Assembly (NCBI GenBank): GCA_049299895.1 | Contig: JBAQYF010000013.1 | Coordinates: forward strand, 1 to 64,000 | Reading direction: 5' to 3' | DNA length: 64,000 bases | Source: CAIYYO01 sp049299895 | GTDB lineage: Archaea > Altiarchaeota > Altiarchaeia > IMC4 > QMZM01 | In this document: positions 24,643 through 33,368 of the stretch, piece after piece | How positions within the stretch are numbered: position 1 is the first letter of the stretch | Layout of the letters: each line of letters begins with the position of its first letter | The notes under the pieces: generated by a model | Databases searched by the model: none | Seen by the model: only the letters and a program-made list of their open reading frames with translations | Told to the model about the DNA's origin: nothing | Position numbers and translations under genes: made by a program

Positions 24643-25497
24643 CTAAGTACCTGTATGTATCCCGTACTTGTCTTTGAGTTCTTTCCAACGATCGTAATCT
24701 TCCTGCTTGAGGACTCGATTGTTCCTTGATATGAGCTCTTCTATCCTCTGCCATTCTCTCGCGTCTTCCCACTCTCCGGCAATATTGTCATAGGAATCCC
24801 CGCTGGAGAGATTTAATACAACCGGGGCAGAGGTTATCCGTCCCATCCCCGGATAGTCCCCGGTGTCATAGGTGGGTATCGCAACAGTGGTCGTCTCGAT
24901 GAAGCAGTATCCAGTGTTCTTGTGCGAATATTTTTCGGGGCATTTTATCCCGAGAGCCGCATGCTTTTCCTTCGAGTAGTACAGCATGGAAGTATCATAG
25001 CCCAGGCCTCTTAGGAGGTATGACAGGAGCCTAACTTTTTCCCCGCAAACGGCTTCCCCGTCATACAGCACCTGGTAGGGATAACGGTCCTTCGACTTAC
25101 CGGCTTCGTAAGCCGCATCATCATAGGGTATGTTCTGCACCAGGTTGACGGCGATCATCGCCTGATCTTCGCGGTTCCGGCCTTTTTTCTTTACGGCATC
25201 CAAAAACCCGAAAAGCTCTGCCTCGGAATATTTTTCATCCAGGTATTTCTGCTGTATGGAATCGTTGGTCGGACACTGGGGCCGGCAGTAGACGAACCTG
25301 GAAATATTGCCCAGGTATTCATACAACCCCCGGTAGACAGTGTATTCCACTGCCCCGCTCTCCCCCCGGAGGGTATAGTTGTAGGTCATGCTCTTCTCCC
25401 CCGCATGCAGGTTCGAAGGGGGCATATCTTCCTCTTTCTCAGCGCAGCCCGAGAAGAAAAGGACCATTGTCAGGAACAATCCGATTATCAGCCTCAT
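24643..25497 (-). CDS. Transglutaminase-like lipoprotein
   Basis: 284 residues with lipobox (LFFSGC). The body matches the C-terminal half of the neighbour: QAMIAVNLVQNIPYDDAAYE, AVCGEKVRLLSYLL with the candidate catalytic Cys, KHAALGIKCP with the His, and the shared C-terminal motif DRWKELKDKYGIHT. It lacks the Cys repeats. The stop codon directly precedes the ATG of the next gene, so translation is coupled. The pair looks like an internal duplication with domain loss or gain. Confidence 0.75.
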   Translation of the reverse strand: MRLIIGLFLTMVLFFSGCAEKEEDMPPSNLHAGEKSMTYNYTLRGESGAVEYTVYRGLYEYLGNISRFVYCRPQCPTNDSIQQKYLDEKYSEAELFGFLDAVKKKGRNREDQAMIAVNLVQNIPYDDAAYEAGKSKDRYPYQVLYDGEAVCGEKVRLLSYLLRGLGYDTSMLYYSKEKHAALGIKCPEKYSHKNTGYCFIETTTVAIPTYDTGDYPGMGRITSAPVVLNLSSGDSYDNIAGEWEDAREWQRIEELISRNNRVLKQEDYDRWKELKDKYGIHTGT

Positions 25498-25588
25498 AGG
25501 TTTTCAATACTACATTTGTTTTATATTAATTTAATGTTTTCTCCCGCTCAGGGGAGAATTAATATAAGGGAGAACCCAATCTTTTACC

Positions 25589-26374
25589 ATGCTCACCTCT
25601 ACCTTCCAGCACATACCGGGAGTAGGCGAAAAAAAAGAAAGATATCTTTGGGGCAAAGGCTGCCTCACGTGGGACGACCTGATCTCCTCGGATTACGGGC
25701 TAACAGAACGCAAACACGCGAAGATAAGGGACAATCTGCAGGAGAGCAAGGAACGGCTGACGGCACTCGACCACTGTTTTTTCAGGTCATGCCTGGGGGG
25801 AAAACTCGCCTGGCGCGCTTACAACACCTTCAGGGACCATGCGTGCTTCCTGGACATAGAGACCACGGGCCTCTCCGCGCATTCCTCCGAGGTGACGACT
25901 GTCTGCCTCCACGGAAAAAAAGGAACGAAAAGCTACATATCCGGAGACAACATGGACGAACTCTCAGGAGACCTTGCAGGATACAAATACATCGTCACGT
26001 TCAACGGCGCAAGATTCGACCTGCCTTTCCTTGCGCAGAACCTTGGAATAGAATTCACCCATATGCACCTGGACCTCATGTACCCGCTGAAGAGCCTGGG
26101 CTACTCAGGAGGCCTGAAGAACATAGAAAAGAATCTCGGCATGTCAAGGGAGACGGACGGAGTGACGGGCTACGACGCCGTACGCCTCTGGCACGCATAC
26201 AAAAACGAACGGACCGTAGTAGTCGCGGGCCGCAGGGTCAAGGGAACAGACGCACTCGACCTCCTCGTGGAATACAACCGGGAAGACACAGTCAACCTGG
26301 AAGAGCTTGCAGAATATACTGTGAAGGAATTAAAGAAGAGAACATATCCTGCCTTAAGCCCGCCCAGAGAATAA
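25589..26374 (+). CDS. DnaQ/RNase H-like exonuclease-domain protein (YprB-like)
   Basis: 261 residues. A short HhH-like start (FQHIPGVGEKKE) precedes the DEDD nuclease fold: DIETTGL (motif I, residues ~92-98), TFNGARFDLPF (motif II) and EYNREDTVNLEEL (motif III). This arrangement is like the YprB/RNase_H_2 group, predicted 3'-5' exonucleases. The motif-III Tyr-x-x-x-Asp spacing is kept. No helicase is adjacent. AT-rich promoter region, divergent from the transglutaminase genes. Confidence 0.8.
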   Translation: MLTSTFQHIPGVGEKKERYLWGKGCLTWDDLISSDYGLTERKHAKIRDNLQESKERLTALDHCFFRSCLGGKLAWRAYNTFRDHACFLDIETTGLSAHSSEVTTVCLHGKKGTKSYISGDNMDELSGDLAGYKYIVTFNGARFDLPFLAQNLGIEFTHMHLDLMYPLKSLGYSGGLKNIEKNLGMSRETDGVTGYDAVRLWHAYKNERTVVVAGRRVKGTDALDLLVEYNREDTVNLEELAEYTVKELKKRTYPALSPPRE

Positions 26375-26379
26375 CAGGT

Positions 26380-26628
26380 CTAGGAAGCCTCTTTGTAAAT
26401 CGCGCAAACAGCCCACAGAACAGACAGCGTAGCCGCAAAGAAAGCCGGATACATTATATCCTGCGAAAAACTCATGGACATAAACCGCGCAGTATCATAG
26501 AACAGATATACAGCAAAAGTAAAAGCCAGCCCCCAGCCATAAGCCTTCTTCTTCCGCACGGCAATCAGCATGCTGACCGCCATTACAACGCCTTCCAGGA
26601 GGATAGAAAATGAGTGGATCAGTTCCAT
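26380..26628 (-). CDS. Small three-TM membrane protein
   Basis: 82 residues with hydrophobic segments at ~10-25, ~34-50 and ~58-76 and a polar C-terminal tail. Convergent with the nuclease gene, whose stop lies five bases away. No family recognised. The frame shows normal codon use for the window, so it is likely real. Confidence 0.5.
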   Translation of the reverse strand: MELIHSFSILLEGVVMAVSMLIAVRKKKAYGWGLAFTFAVYLFYDTARFMSMSFSQDIMYPAFFAATLSVLWAVCAIYKEAS

Positions 26629-26659
26629 AAATAAGATTATTCGAACCGGTTAAAATACC

Positions 26660-27238
26660 TTAGATGAGACCCATGTGCTCTGAAAGAATCTTTACGCCGA
26701 TTCCCACAAGTATCAGTCCGCCCGTTATTTCCGCGTAGCCTCCGAATCGCTCCCCGGCCTTCCTGCCCAAGAAAAAACCGGAAATGGAAAACAGGAATGA
26801 TACAACGCCTATTATCATTGCTGCGAACAATATGGACATGTTCAGGAATGCAAAGCTTAATCCCACTGCGAGCGCATCTATGCTCGTCGCAACAGAGAGG
26901 ATAAGAAGTTCACGTAAACCGACGGACCCGCAGGAATCCTTATCCTCGCCCCGGAAGGATTCCCACAGCATCTTGGAACCAACCGCTCCCAGGAGGCAGA
27001 ACGCTATCCAGTGATCGTATCCTGAGATGTAATCCAGGAGATATATCCCCGCGGCAAATCCTATCAGGGGCATTACCGCCTGGAAGAAACCGAATGATAG
27101 ACCCATCAGGAGCGCGGTTTTTACGCGTCCCTCTTTTGTCGCGAGGCCCTTGCACAGCGACACTGCGAAGCAGTCCATGGCCAGGCCGACTGCTATCAGG
27201 ACTACTGTAACGTATTCCTCAGGGGGTATAATGCTCAT
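26660..27238 (-). CDS. mntP: MntP-type manganese exporter
   Basis: 192 residues with six membrane helices, the MntP (DUF204) length and topology. Both signature Asp motifs are present: GLAMDCFAVSLCKGL in helix 1 and SVATSIDALAVGLSFAF in helix 4, where the aspartates and nearby small residues form the ion path. Expected role is Mn(II) efflux. The start overlaps the stop of the 27219 lipoprotein by 20 bases, so the two are co-transcribed. No mntP riboswitch is recognised upstream. Confidence 0.9.
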   Translation of the reverse strand: MSIIPPEEYVTVVLIAVGLAMDCFAVSLCKGLATKEGRVKTALLMGLSFGFFQAVMPLIGFAAGIYLLDYISGYDHWIAFCLLGAVGSKMLWESFRGEDKDSCGSVGLRELLILSVATSIDALAVGLSFAFLNMSILFAAMIIGVVSFLFSISGFFLGRKAGERFGGYAEITGGLILVGIGVKILSEHMGLI

Positions 27239-28166
27239 CGTAGGGCTTGACTCTGCCTGTCATGCGGCCGGTCTCCTTGTGCTTTATTACCTCATTCTCC
27301 ATGATTGCCTTGTAGCTGATGGATATCTCAAGGAAGTAGCCTGTGTCATAGTCCTTCGGCGGGCAGTCCGCGGTTACGTCGAGCCGTTCTCCGAATTTCA
27401 CAGTCACGGGATATGCCAATGATGCCTGCCGCCCGTTAACGAGTATGTTCGAGCATTTCAGTTCGGTGTCGGTCTCGTTGAGCACCACGCCGTCTATCTT
27501 CACGTCGGTTCCCGCGTTATTTATGAAAGCCGCCTCGAATGCGCCGTCTTCCATATAGGATATGTTCAAGGCAGACTGTATCTTTATCCATCCAGTGCGG
27601 GTCGTAGCAGACTCGTTCGGCACCGCGACCGGGGTACTATTGGATTCCCAAACGTATATGCCGCCTGTCTGTATCCCGGAAACATCCCGGGCATACGAGG
27701 GGGCGAATCTGATCAAAAGTTTGTTATCCACTGTTGCGTCCACGGAATCCTTTATCACGGACACGTCCAAATAGGTTCCGTCAGGCCTAGCGACGTGGAG
27801 GAGAGCCCCCACTATGGAATTGTCGTAACCTAAAATAAGATGGCCTATCGAAAACGAATAATTGTCGTAGCCTGCCGCATATCCGGTGTTCGTCAGATTG
27901 CTCAGGAGCACCGCTCCATCATTGGGCCTGTAGGGATCCGCAAGGGTCGACGTTGTCGTAGTCGTCGACGACGTGGTCGAAGTAGTCGTCGGTGCCTTCT
28001 TTACGGTCGACGACGTTGAGGATGCCGCCGACGTTGTAGTGATCTTTGTGGTAGTGGAGGCTATGGTGGAGGCCGCAGGTTCCTTTTCTCCCCCGTTGCC
28101 CGTGCATCCGCTGAATAAAAGCATAGCTATCAGGGCCAATGCCAAGAAACGTAACATATCTGACAT
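27219..28166 (-). CDS. Lipoprotein with one YGDYKF-type domain
   Basis: 315 residues: lipobox (LLFSGC), Thr/Ser-rich stalk (~28-75), one copy of the repeat (LTNTGYAAGYDNYSFSIGH…RPDGTYLDVSV…), then a beta-rich C-terminal domain (AFINNAGTDVKIDGVVLNET…) related to the last domain of the 21014 protein. It overlaps mntP by 20 bases. Extracellular, function unknown. Confidence 0.65.
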   Translation of the reverse strand: MSDMLRFLALALIAMLLFSGCTGNGGEKEPAASTIASTTTKITTTSAASSTSSTVKKAPTTTSTTSSTTTTTSTLADPYRPNDGAVLLSNLTNTGYAAGYDNYSFSIGHLILGYDNSIVGALLHVARPDGTYLDVSVIKDSVDATVDNKLLIRFAPSYARDVSGIQTGGIYVWESNSTPVAVPNESATTRTGWIKIQSALNISYMEDGAFEAAFINNAGTDVKIDGVVLNETDTELKCSNILVNGRQASLAYPVTVKFGERLDVTADCPPKDYDTGYFLEISISYKAIMENEVIKHKETGRMTGRVKPYDEHYTP

Positions 28167-28233
28167 GTAGATTTTTAGGAATTACATGTATAAGAGAAGG
28201 TCCCAGGTTATAGGCTGAAAAACGGATATAATA

Positions 28234-29292
28234 ATGGAAATGCATCGCACAGCTCTCGTATATCACGGGGATTATCTCCTGCACGACGCGGGAGACGCTC
28301 ACGCGGAAAGTCCGGGGCGGCTTACAGCATCAATGGATTACTTTCAAAAGAAAGGAGTCCTGGAAAAAGTGACGCTGCTTAAGCCTGCGCCCTGCACGGA
28401 AGAAGACATCCTCAGAGTGCATACAAAGGAGCACCTGGAACACATAAAAAAGCTCTCCAGCATGGGAGGAGGATACGCGGACGATGACACGTATTGCTCT
28501 CCTGCGACATACGGCGTCGCAAGGCTCGCAGCGGGAGGATGCATCAGGGCGGCGCAGGCAGTCATGGACAAAGAGGCGGACAACGCTTTTGCTTTGATCC
28601 GGCCCCCCGGCCATCACGCGTCAAGGAATAAAGCCGCCGGATTCTGCTTTTTCAACAATGCGGCAATCACTGCAAGATACCTGCAGGAAGTATGCGGCCT
28701 TAAGCGCATCCTTATATTCGACTGGGACGCGCATGCGGGGAACGGCACCATGGACATATTCTACGACGACCCCTCGGTATTGAATATCTCCATACACCAG
28801 GACCCTGCAAACTTTTATCCGCGCACTGGCCGCATCGAGCAGATCGGGAGGTTTTACGGGGAAGGATTCACAGTCAACATCCCGGTTCCCGCAGGAACGG
28901 AGGATGCCGATTACGTGCACATCCTAAAGGAGTTCGTATTGCCTGCGATGCGGGCATACAGCCCCGAGTACGTTATCATCGCCGCGGGCCAGGATTCACA
29001 CGGAGACGATAGCATATCTGGATTATCGCTGACGGAAAACGGCTTCGGGGAGATGACCCGCCTTATCGTAGAGGAATCTTGGAAGGTCTGCGGGGGAAGG
29101 GTCCTTGCGGAGCTTGAAGGAGGCTATGAGCTGGAGTCTTTTGCCGGGTCGAATTACGCCATCCTCTGCGCCCTCATGGGAACAAACGGGAAATATGAGA
29201 TAAAAGGAGAAGTAAAGGAATCAACCGACGTCGTCCTTTCGGCGCTCGGGGAAAGATTCCTACCCGGCTCTTTCGCACAAAAAGCACCATAG
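28234..29292 (+). CDS. HDAC-family (acetoin-utilisation type) deacetylase
   Basis: 352 residues, the usual length. Zinc ligands are present in DWDAHAGNG (Asp and His) with the later Asp in the GQDSHGDD region, and the active-site HH pair in RPPGHHAS. The Tyr-containing segment near the end (LEGGYELESFAGSNY) is also intact. Such archaeal enzymes deacetylate lysines in proteins or small acetyl-polyamines. It overlaps the 29260 lipoprotein tail-to-tail by 33 bases. Confidence 0.9.
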   Translation: MEMHRTALVYHGDYLLHDAGDAHAESPGRLTASMDYFQKKGVLEKVTLLKPAPCTEEDILRVHTKEHLEHIKKLSSMGGGYADDDTYCSPATYGVARLAAGGCIRAAQAVMDKEADNAFALIRPPGHHASRNKAAGFCFFNNAAITARYLQEVCGLKRILIFDWDAHAGNGTMDIFYDDPSVLNISIHQDPANFYPRTGRIEQIGRFYGEGFTVNIPVPAGTEDADYVHILKEFVLPAMRAYSPEYVIIAAGQDSHGDDSISGLSLTENGFGEMTRLIVEESWKVCGGRVLAELEGGYELESFAGSNYAILCALMGTNGKYEIKGEVKESTDVVLSALGERFLPGSFAQKAP

Positions 29293-30006
29293 GTCGTATT
29301 CCCCGCCGGAAGACGCATGGAACGCTCTCTGATTCATTATCCTATACGTGTATCCCGAGGGATTGCTATATGCCGCGGCGCAATCCTTTGCTTCGGGAGC
29401 AGAGCCGCATTTCGCGTATATCATCTCCCCCTTGTTTTGACCGCAATAGCCCTCTTCCCCGGCAGCGTTCTCATACTCCCCGGAAAACACGCATGAACCG
29501 CCCATATCAGGGGAGTCCTTTGCCCTTTCCACCAGCACCTGCCTTTTCTTTTGCTCGTCTGTCGAAACTACGCACCTCAAATACTTGGTGCAGTTCCCGC
29601 ACGCAGACCTCTGGCACTTGCCCGCGCACCAGTTCATCTGTTTTGCGTAGCATTCCTCTTCCGTAACCTCTTTGGGCTTGCAGGATTCTGCGTCCGAGCA
29701 CTTGTGTTTCCCGTCAATGTACGCGCAGCAGCCGCTTACGCAGTCGGAGTCGAGCGCGCATGATTCGTTCAGGCCTTTATTCAACGGGAGGGTCGTATCA
29801 GGAGACGTTGTCTCCTCGGAGGAGGTGGCAACGGATGCAACCGTTGTCGTGACCTTGCTTTCCGTCGTCGACGTACCCTGATCATCCGTTTTCCCTGTCA
29901 GGGTAGTCGTAGCGGTTTCTTTTTCCTGGCTTGCGCATCCTGCGAAAAGAATAATTATCAGAAGGACCGCTGCAAAATATGCAGTATATTTGGTATTTTC
30001 TTTCAT
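29260..30006 (-). CDS. Cys-rich, Thr-stalked lipoprotein
   Basis: 248 residues: lipobox (LFAGC), a Thr/Ser/Val-rich stalk (~30-75), then two Cys clusters. The first (CALDSDCVSGCCAYIDGKHKC) is a Dickkopf-like short Cys repeat seen in archaeal surface proteins. The second (CYAKQMNWCAGKCQRSACGNC) is followed by a long region with five more Cys. It overlaps the flavin-reductase gene start as ATGA and converges on the HDAC gene. Function unknown. Confidence 0.6.
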   Translation of the reverse strand: MKENTKYTAYFAAVLLIIILFAGCASQEKETATTTLTGKTDDQGTSTTESKVTTTVASVATSSEETTSPDTTLPLNKGLNESCALDSDCVSGCCAYIDGKHKCSDAESCKPKEVTEEECYAKQMNWCAGKCQRSACGNCTKYLRCVVSTDEQKKRQVLVERAKDSPDMGGSCVFSGEYENAAGEEGYCGQNKGEMIYAKCGSAPEAKDCAAAYSNPSGYTYRIMNQRAFHASSGGEYDLWCFLCERAG

Positions 30007-30566
30007 TTCGAATTGGACAGGGGTTTTGGACTAACTTCCCTTTCCGCGACTGCGAACCTCTGGCCGGAACTGTGCATCAGGGAGGCTGCTTTCTTCAGGT
30101 CTATGTTCCCGTCTTTTCCTATTACCTCGTCTTTCACAGTAAGGTTCACTATCCTGCCGACGACGAGAACGTGGTCTCCGAGCTCTTTTTCGAATTCCAG
30201 AAAACACTCGAACCATACTGTGCACTCTCCGACCGAGGGGGCAAGGACCTTTGCAGAAGGAACCTCCGTGAAGCCCACCTTTCTAAGCTGATCCATTCCG
30301 GGTATCCTTTCCTGGGAGCAGGCCCAGAACTTGTCGAGTATTCCTTCAGGCGGCACGTTGACAACGAATTCCCTCGTATCGCGGATGTCGGACAGCGTAG
30401 CCTGCTTTGTACCGATGGAAACCGCGAGGAGAGGAGGATCCATGGAGACCGGCATAACAAAACTGAACGGGGCCGCATTGATGTTCTTATCCCCGTCTAT
30501 GGTGGTCAGGAGGACTGCTGGACGCGGCGAAAGGAATCTGTAAAACTTTTTTGGCTCTAATTCCAT
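30003..30566 (-). CDS. Flavin reductase-like FMN-binding protein
   Basis: 187 residues of the flavoredoxin/flavin reductase-like (split-barrel) family: N-terminal FYRFLSPRPAVLLTT, central NINAAPFSFVMPVSMDPPLLAVSIGT and later EFVVNVP, the FMN-phosphate and isoalloxazine contacts. Archaeal members reduce FMN or serve as flavin electron carriers. It starts on the AT-rich promoter shared with hisS (30567-30612) in divergent orientation. It overlaps the lipoprotein gene downstream as ATGA. Confidence 0.85.
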   Translation of the reverse strand: MELEPKKFYRFLSPRPAVLLTTIDGDKNINAAPFSFVMPVSMDPPLLAVSIGTKQATLSDIRDTREFVVNVPPEGILDKFWACSQERIPGMDQLRKVGFTEVPSAKVLAPSVGECTVWFECFLEFEKELGDHVLVVGRIVNLTVKDEVIGKDGNIDLKKAASLMHSSGQRFAVAEREVSPKPLSNSK

Positions 30567-30612
30567 AGTTAGTAATATATTTTCTTATAATATAAAATAT
30601 CGTTCCAAGGAA

Positions 30613-31857
30613 ATGAAAATAGAGAAGCCCAGGGGGACCAGAGATTTCCCGATAGAAGAGATGTCGGAAAGAGACTACGTGGAAAACGCCGTTGAAGGCG
30701 TCTTCAAGGCATACGGCTACGGGAAGATAAAGACGCCCACCTTCGAGCATATGGACCTCTTCACGCTGAAGAGCGGGGATGAGATATCGACTCACATGTA
30801 CGCATTCGAGGACAAGAAGGGCAGGAAGATGTGCCTGCGGCCCGAGGAGACGGCCTCCGTTTGCAGGATGTTCTCGGAGACTTTGAGAACGCTTCCAAAG
30901 CCCTTGAAATTGTACTACTTCGACTCCATGTTCCGCTACGAAGAGCCGCAGAAGGGGAGATACCGGGAATTCTGGCAGCTTGGCCTGGAACTTATCGGTC
31001 CGAAAGGCCCGGAAAGCGACGCCGAAGTGATATCGGTTGCTTATGATTCGTTGAAAAAGCTGGATTGCACGTTCCGCCTGGAGATAGGGCACCTTGGAAT
31101 AGTCAAGGGACTCCTCGCGGACAAGAACATACCGGAAGACATGCAGAGAAAGGTCATCTCCTGCATAGACAAGAACGACTCGGAGGGATTGCGCAAGCTC
31201 ACGGATGAAAAAACGCTTTTCGACCTTATCGCGCTCAAAGGGGGAAAAGAAGCCATCGCAAAAGCCGAAGAAACGCTTCAAGACTCCAAAAAGGCAATAG
31301 CTGCGCTCTCGGAACTAAAGGAGATACTCGAATACCTGGATGCCGCGGGAGTGGAATACACCCTGAACCTGGGGGTCGCAAGGGGCCTGGAATACTACAC
31401 AGGCATGGTCTTTGAGATACGCGTCCCGGACCTTGGCGCCCAGAGCCAGATATGCGGCGGGGGCAGGTACGACAACCTGATAGAATTGTTCTCGGGAATG
31501 AGCGTTCCAGCAGTGGGCTTTGCCTTCGGATTCGACAGGGTGACCGAGGCGCTGGAGATGCAGGGGAAAAAGAAGACGGAAAAACGGCAGATGATAATAG
31601 TTGCCCCGGTCAGCCCGGACATGAAAAAGGAGGCGGTTAGGATAGCTTCGGACCTGCGCAAAACGCGTAGCGTCGAATACGACCTCATGGACAGGAAGCT
31701 TGGGAAGATACTGGAATACGCAGGAGAGAAGGGGGCGTCGCACGTAGTGATCGTCGGGAAAAAGGATCACGCCGGGGGCATGGTCACTGTAAGGGACATG
31801 ACAAGCGGTGAGCAGAAGACGGTGAGGATAAAAGAAATAGAGGACGCGTTGAAATAG
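30613..31857 (+). CDS. hisS: Histidyl-tRNA synthetase
   Basis: 414 residues, normal length. Class II motifs are present: motif 1 near residue 40, motif 2 FRYEEPQKGRYREFWQLG, motif 3 PAVGFAFGFDRV, and the His-specific ARGLEYYTGMVFEI. The C-terminal anticodon-binding domain (MIIVAPVSPDMKKEA…) is complete. Cytoplasmic, charges tRNA-His. Divergent from the flavin reductase, with TATA-like sequence between them. Confidence 0.95.
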   Translation: MKIEKPRGTRDFPIEEMSERDYVENAVEGVFKAYGYGKIKTPTFEHMDLFTLKSGDEISTHMYAFEDKKGRKMCLRPEETASVCRMFSETLRTLPKPLKLYYFDSMFRYEEPQKGRYREFWQLGLELIGPKGPESDAEVISVAYDSLKKLDCTFRLEIGHLGIVKGLLADKNIPEDMQRKVISCIDKNDSEGLRKLTDEKTLFDLIALKGGKEAIAKAEETLQDSKKAIAALSELKEILEYLDAAGVEYTLNLGVARGLEYYTGMVFEIRVPDLGAQSQICGGGRYDNLIELFSGMSVPAVGFAFGFDRVTEALEMQGKKKTEKRQMIIVAPVSPDMKKEAVRIASDLRKTRSVEYDLMDRKLGKILEYAGEKGASHVVIVGKKDHAGGMVTVRDMTSGEQKTVRIKEIEDALK

Positions 31858-31862
31858 GTCCT

Positions 31863-32327
31863 TCAGGCTTCCACCGGCCCGTGGCATTCGCCGACGCTGT
31901 TATGGTCTATGGCGGATGCAACGTTCTGATACACTATTATGATCTCTGCTTTATAGTATTCCCCGGGCTCTGGGAAATCGCAATCCGGGACTATGACTTG
32001 GAGTGCCTCGGCAGCACTCAGTTCCTGGTTTAAGCCGTTAACGCTGCACGTATTCGTAAAGGTGGTAACGTTGACATCTTGCAGCGTTATCTTTGTTCCG
32101 GCATCGTTGGTCAGAGTCAATGTGAGGGTCCGTTCAGAGTTAGACGCTTTCCAATCGAGTGGTTTCATCTGCGAGAAACCGATGGTTCCATGTGGTACTG
32201 TGCGGTCCAGTATGCCCATCTGCCAGAGAACTACTGCAACGACGCTGATTATTAACAGCATCCAGCCGTAGGTCATCAGATATTCCAAAGCGGTCTGGCC
32301 TTTTTTACCGGGAAATATGCTTTCCAT
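31863..32327 (-). CDS. Class III signal-peptide pilin-like protein 1
   Basis: 154 residues starting at MESIFPGKKGQTALEYLM. The charged KKG just before QTALE is the class III prepilin site; the Glu at +5 is conserved, and the hydrophobic helix (GWMLLIISVVAVVLWQM) should form the pilus core. The long upstream extension of the frame is rejected because its codons are not protein-like. The C-terminal half closely matches the neighbour at 32363 (FSQMKPLDWK, DAGTKITLQDVNVT, HNSVGECHG). Confidence 0.8.
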   Translation of the reverse strand: MESIFPGKKGQTALEYLMTYGWMLLIISVVAVVLWQMGILDRTVPHGTIGFSQMKPLDWKASNSERTLTLTLTNDAGTKITLQDVNVTTFTNTCSVNGLNQELSAAEALQVIVPDCDFPEPGEYYKAEIIIVYQNVASAIDHNSVGECHGPVEA

Positions 32328-32362
32328 TGAATATGAGAATAAATTGTCGCACCGTCTGTTTC

Positions 32363-32848
32363 TCAGGGCTCCAGCGAACCGTGGCATTCTCCTACGCTGT
32401 TGTGGTCTATGCCTGATGCGACGTTCTTGTACACTATCGTGATTTCGGCTTTGTAGTATTCTCCGGCACCGGGCGAACGGGTGATGAGGCAATCCCCGAG
32501 GCTTATCTGGACCACTTGTCCCGCACGCAGTTCCTCATCCGGCCCCTCCCATTCACACATGGGGTTATCGAATATGGTCGCGTTGACGTCGGTGAGCGTT
32601 ATCTTGGTTCCTGCGTCGTTTATCAGAGTCAGTGTGAGATTTCCATTATTCTGCGTCGCTGATCCCTTCCAGTCCATGGGTTTGGCCTGGGAGAAGCCCG
32701 TGCATCCCGGCGGCGTTGTAGGCGGCGTGAAGACGCCGTACTGGTAGAGCACCACTGCGACTACGGCGATGATGAGCAGCATCCAGCCGTAGGTCATCAG
32801 ATACTCAAGCGCTGACTGGCCTTTGCTGTTCTTGAAAACATTTTTCAT
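32363..32848 (-). CDS. Class III signal-peptide pilin-like protein 2
   Basis: 161 residues with the textbook class III start (KNVFKNSKGQSALEYLMTY). The membrane helix follows, then a beta-rich head (FSQAKPMDWKGSATQ, DAGTKITLTDVNATIF, HNSVGECHGSLEP). It is paralogous to the gene just downstream. The two head domains have the same layout, so they may polymerise together. A separate pilin type from those at 48-50 kb, which carry a different RG-type site. Confidence 0.85.
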   Translation of the reverse strand: MKNVFKNSKGQSALEYLMTYGWMLLIIAVVAVVLYQYGVFTPPTTPPGCTGFSQAKPMDWKGSATQNNGNLTLTLINDAGTKITLTDVNATIFDNPMCEWEGPDEELRAGQVVQISLGDCLITRSPGAGEYYKAEITIVYKNVASGIDHNSVGECHGSLEP

Positions 32849-32915
32849 GTCAGGTAGATTAAAAGAATACTCCTGTTATTGATTAATGTGAACGGATATA
32901 AATAAACATTTACTA

Positions 32916-33278
32916 TTACAAAACAGACAACAGTATCCTTTTCCCGGACCGATCATAAGCGGCTACGTCCGTTATACTTCCATAAGGGGTCCTTGCTATC
33001 AGATGCACTGGCCCGGTTTTTTTGAAGAACTCAAGGTCGGCATTGGACGGGCGGAAGCTAGGGCCCGGATGCGAGTGTACGCTGCCGATTATGGAGCGGT
33101 CTATCGGTATCATATCCATGCGGGTGTCGACGAAGCCGTCTCCGTATGTCGTTGCCGGTATCACCAGGACTTCTTCTATGACGTCGTTTTTTCCCCTGAG
33201 CATGCCTCCGAATTCAGAGGGATGGTATTTCCTGGATACTCCGAGTATGAATGCCAAGGCTTCTTCCTTGATTTTCAT
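32916..33278 (-). CDS. JAMM/MPN+ metalloprotease
   Basis: 120 residues, the size of minimal archaeal JAB1/AfJAMM proteases. The zinc motif is intact: the early Glu (in GGMLRGKND… region), SVHSHPGPSFRPSNADLEFF giving H-x-H and the downstream Asp, and the Ser just before it. Expected to remove ubiquitin-like (SAMP) proteins or peptides from lysines. No SAMP or E1 gene is in the window. Confidence 0.9.
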   Translation of the reverse strand: MKIKEEALAFILGVSRKYHPSEFGGMLRGKNDVIEEVLVIPATTYGDGFVDTRMDMIPIDRSIIGSVHSHPGPSFRPSNADLEFFKKTGPVHLIARTPYGSITDVAAYDRSGKRILLSVL

Positions 33279-33368
33279 ATGTTAAAACACGGTATTAGAA
33301 CAATATATCTAGCTGCCGGAAGGGCTTATATACTCCTAAGAGCAATAGTAAAACAAATCAGGCAAAAA

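Noticed and set aside
30567..30612. Riboswitch between flavin reductase and hisS
   Set aside because: Only 46 AT-rich bases, adequate for two promoters but not a folded aptamer.
31863..32492. Longer start for the first class III pilin
   Set aside because: Upstream codons overlap the neighbouring pilin region in antisense-like composition; the class III site requires the start at 32327.
33003..33368. N-terminal extension of the Yip1 gene
   Set aside because: It reads antisense to the JAMM gene; the ATG at 33369 starts the conserved opening.
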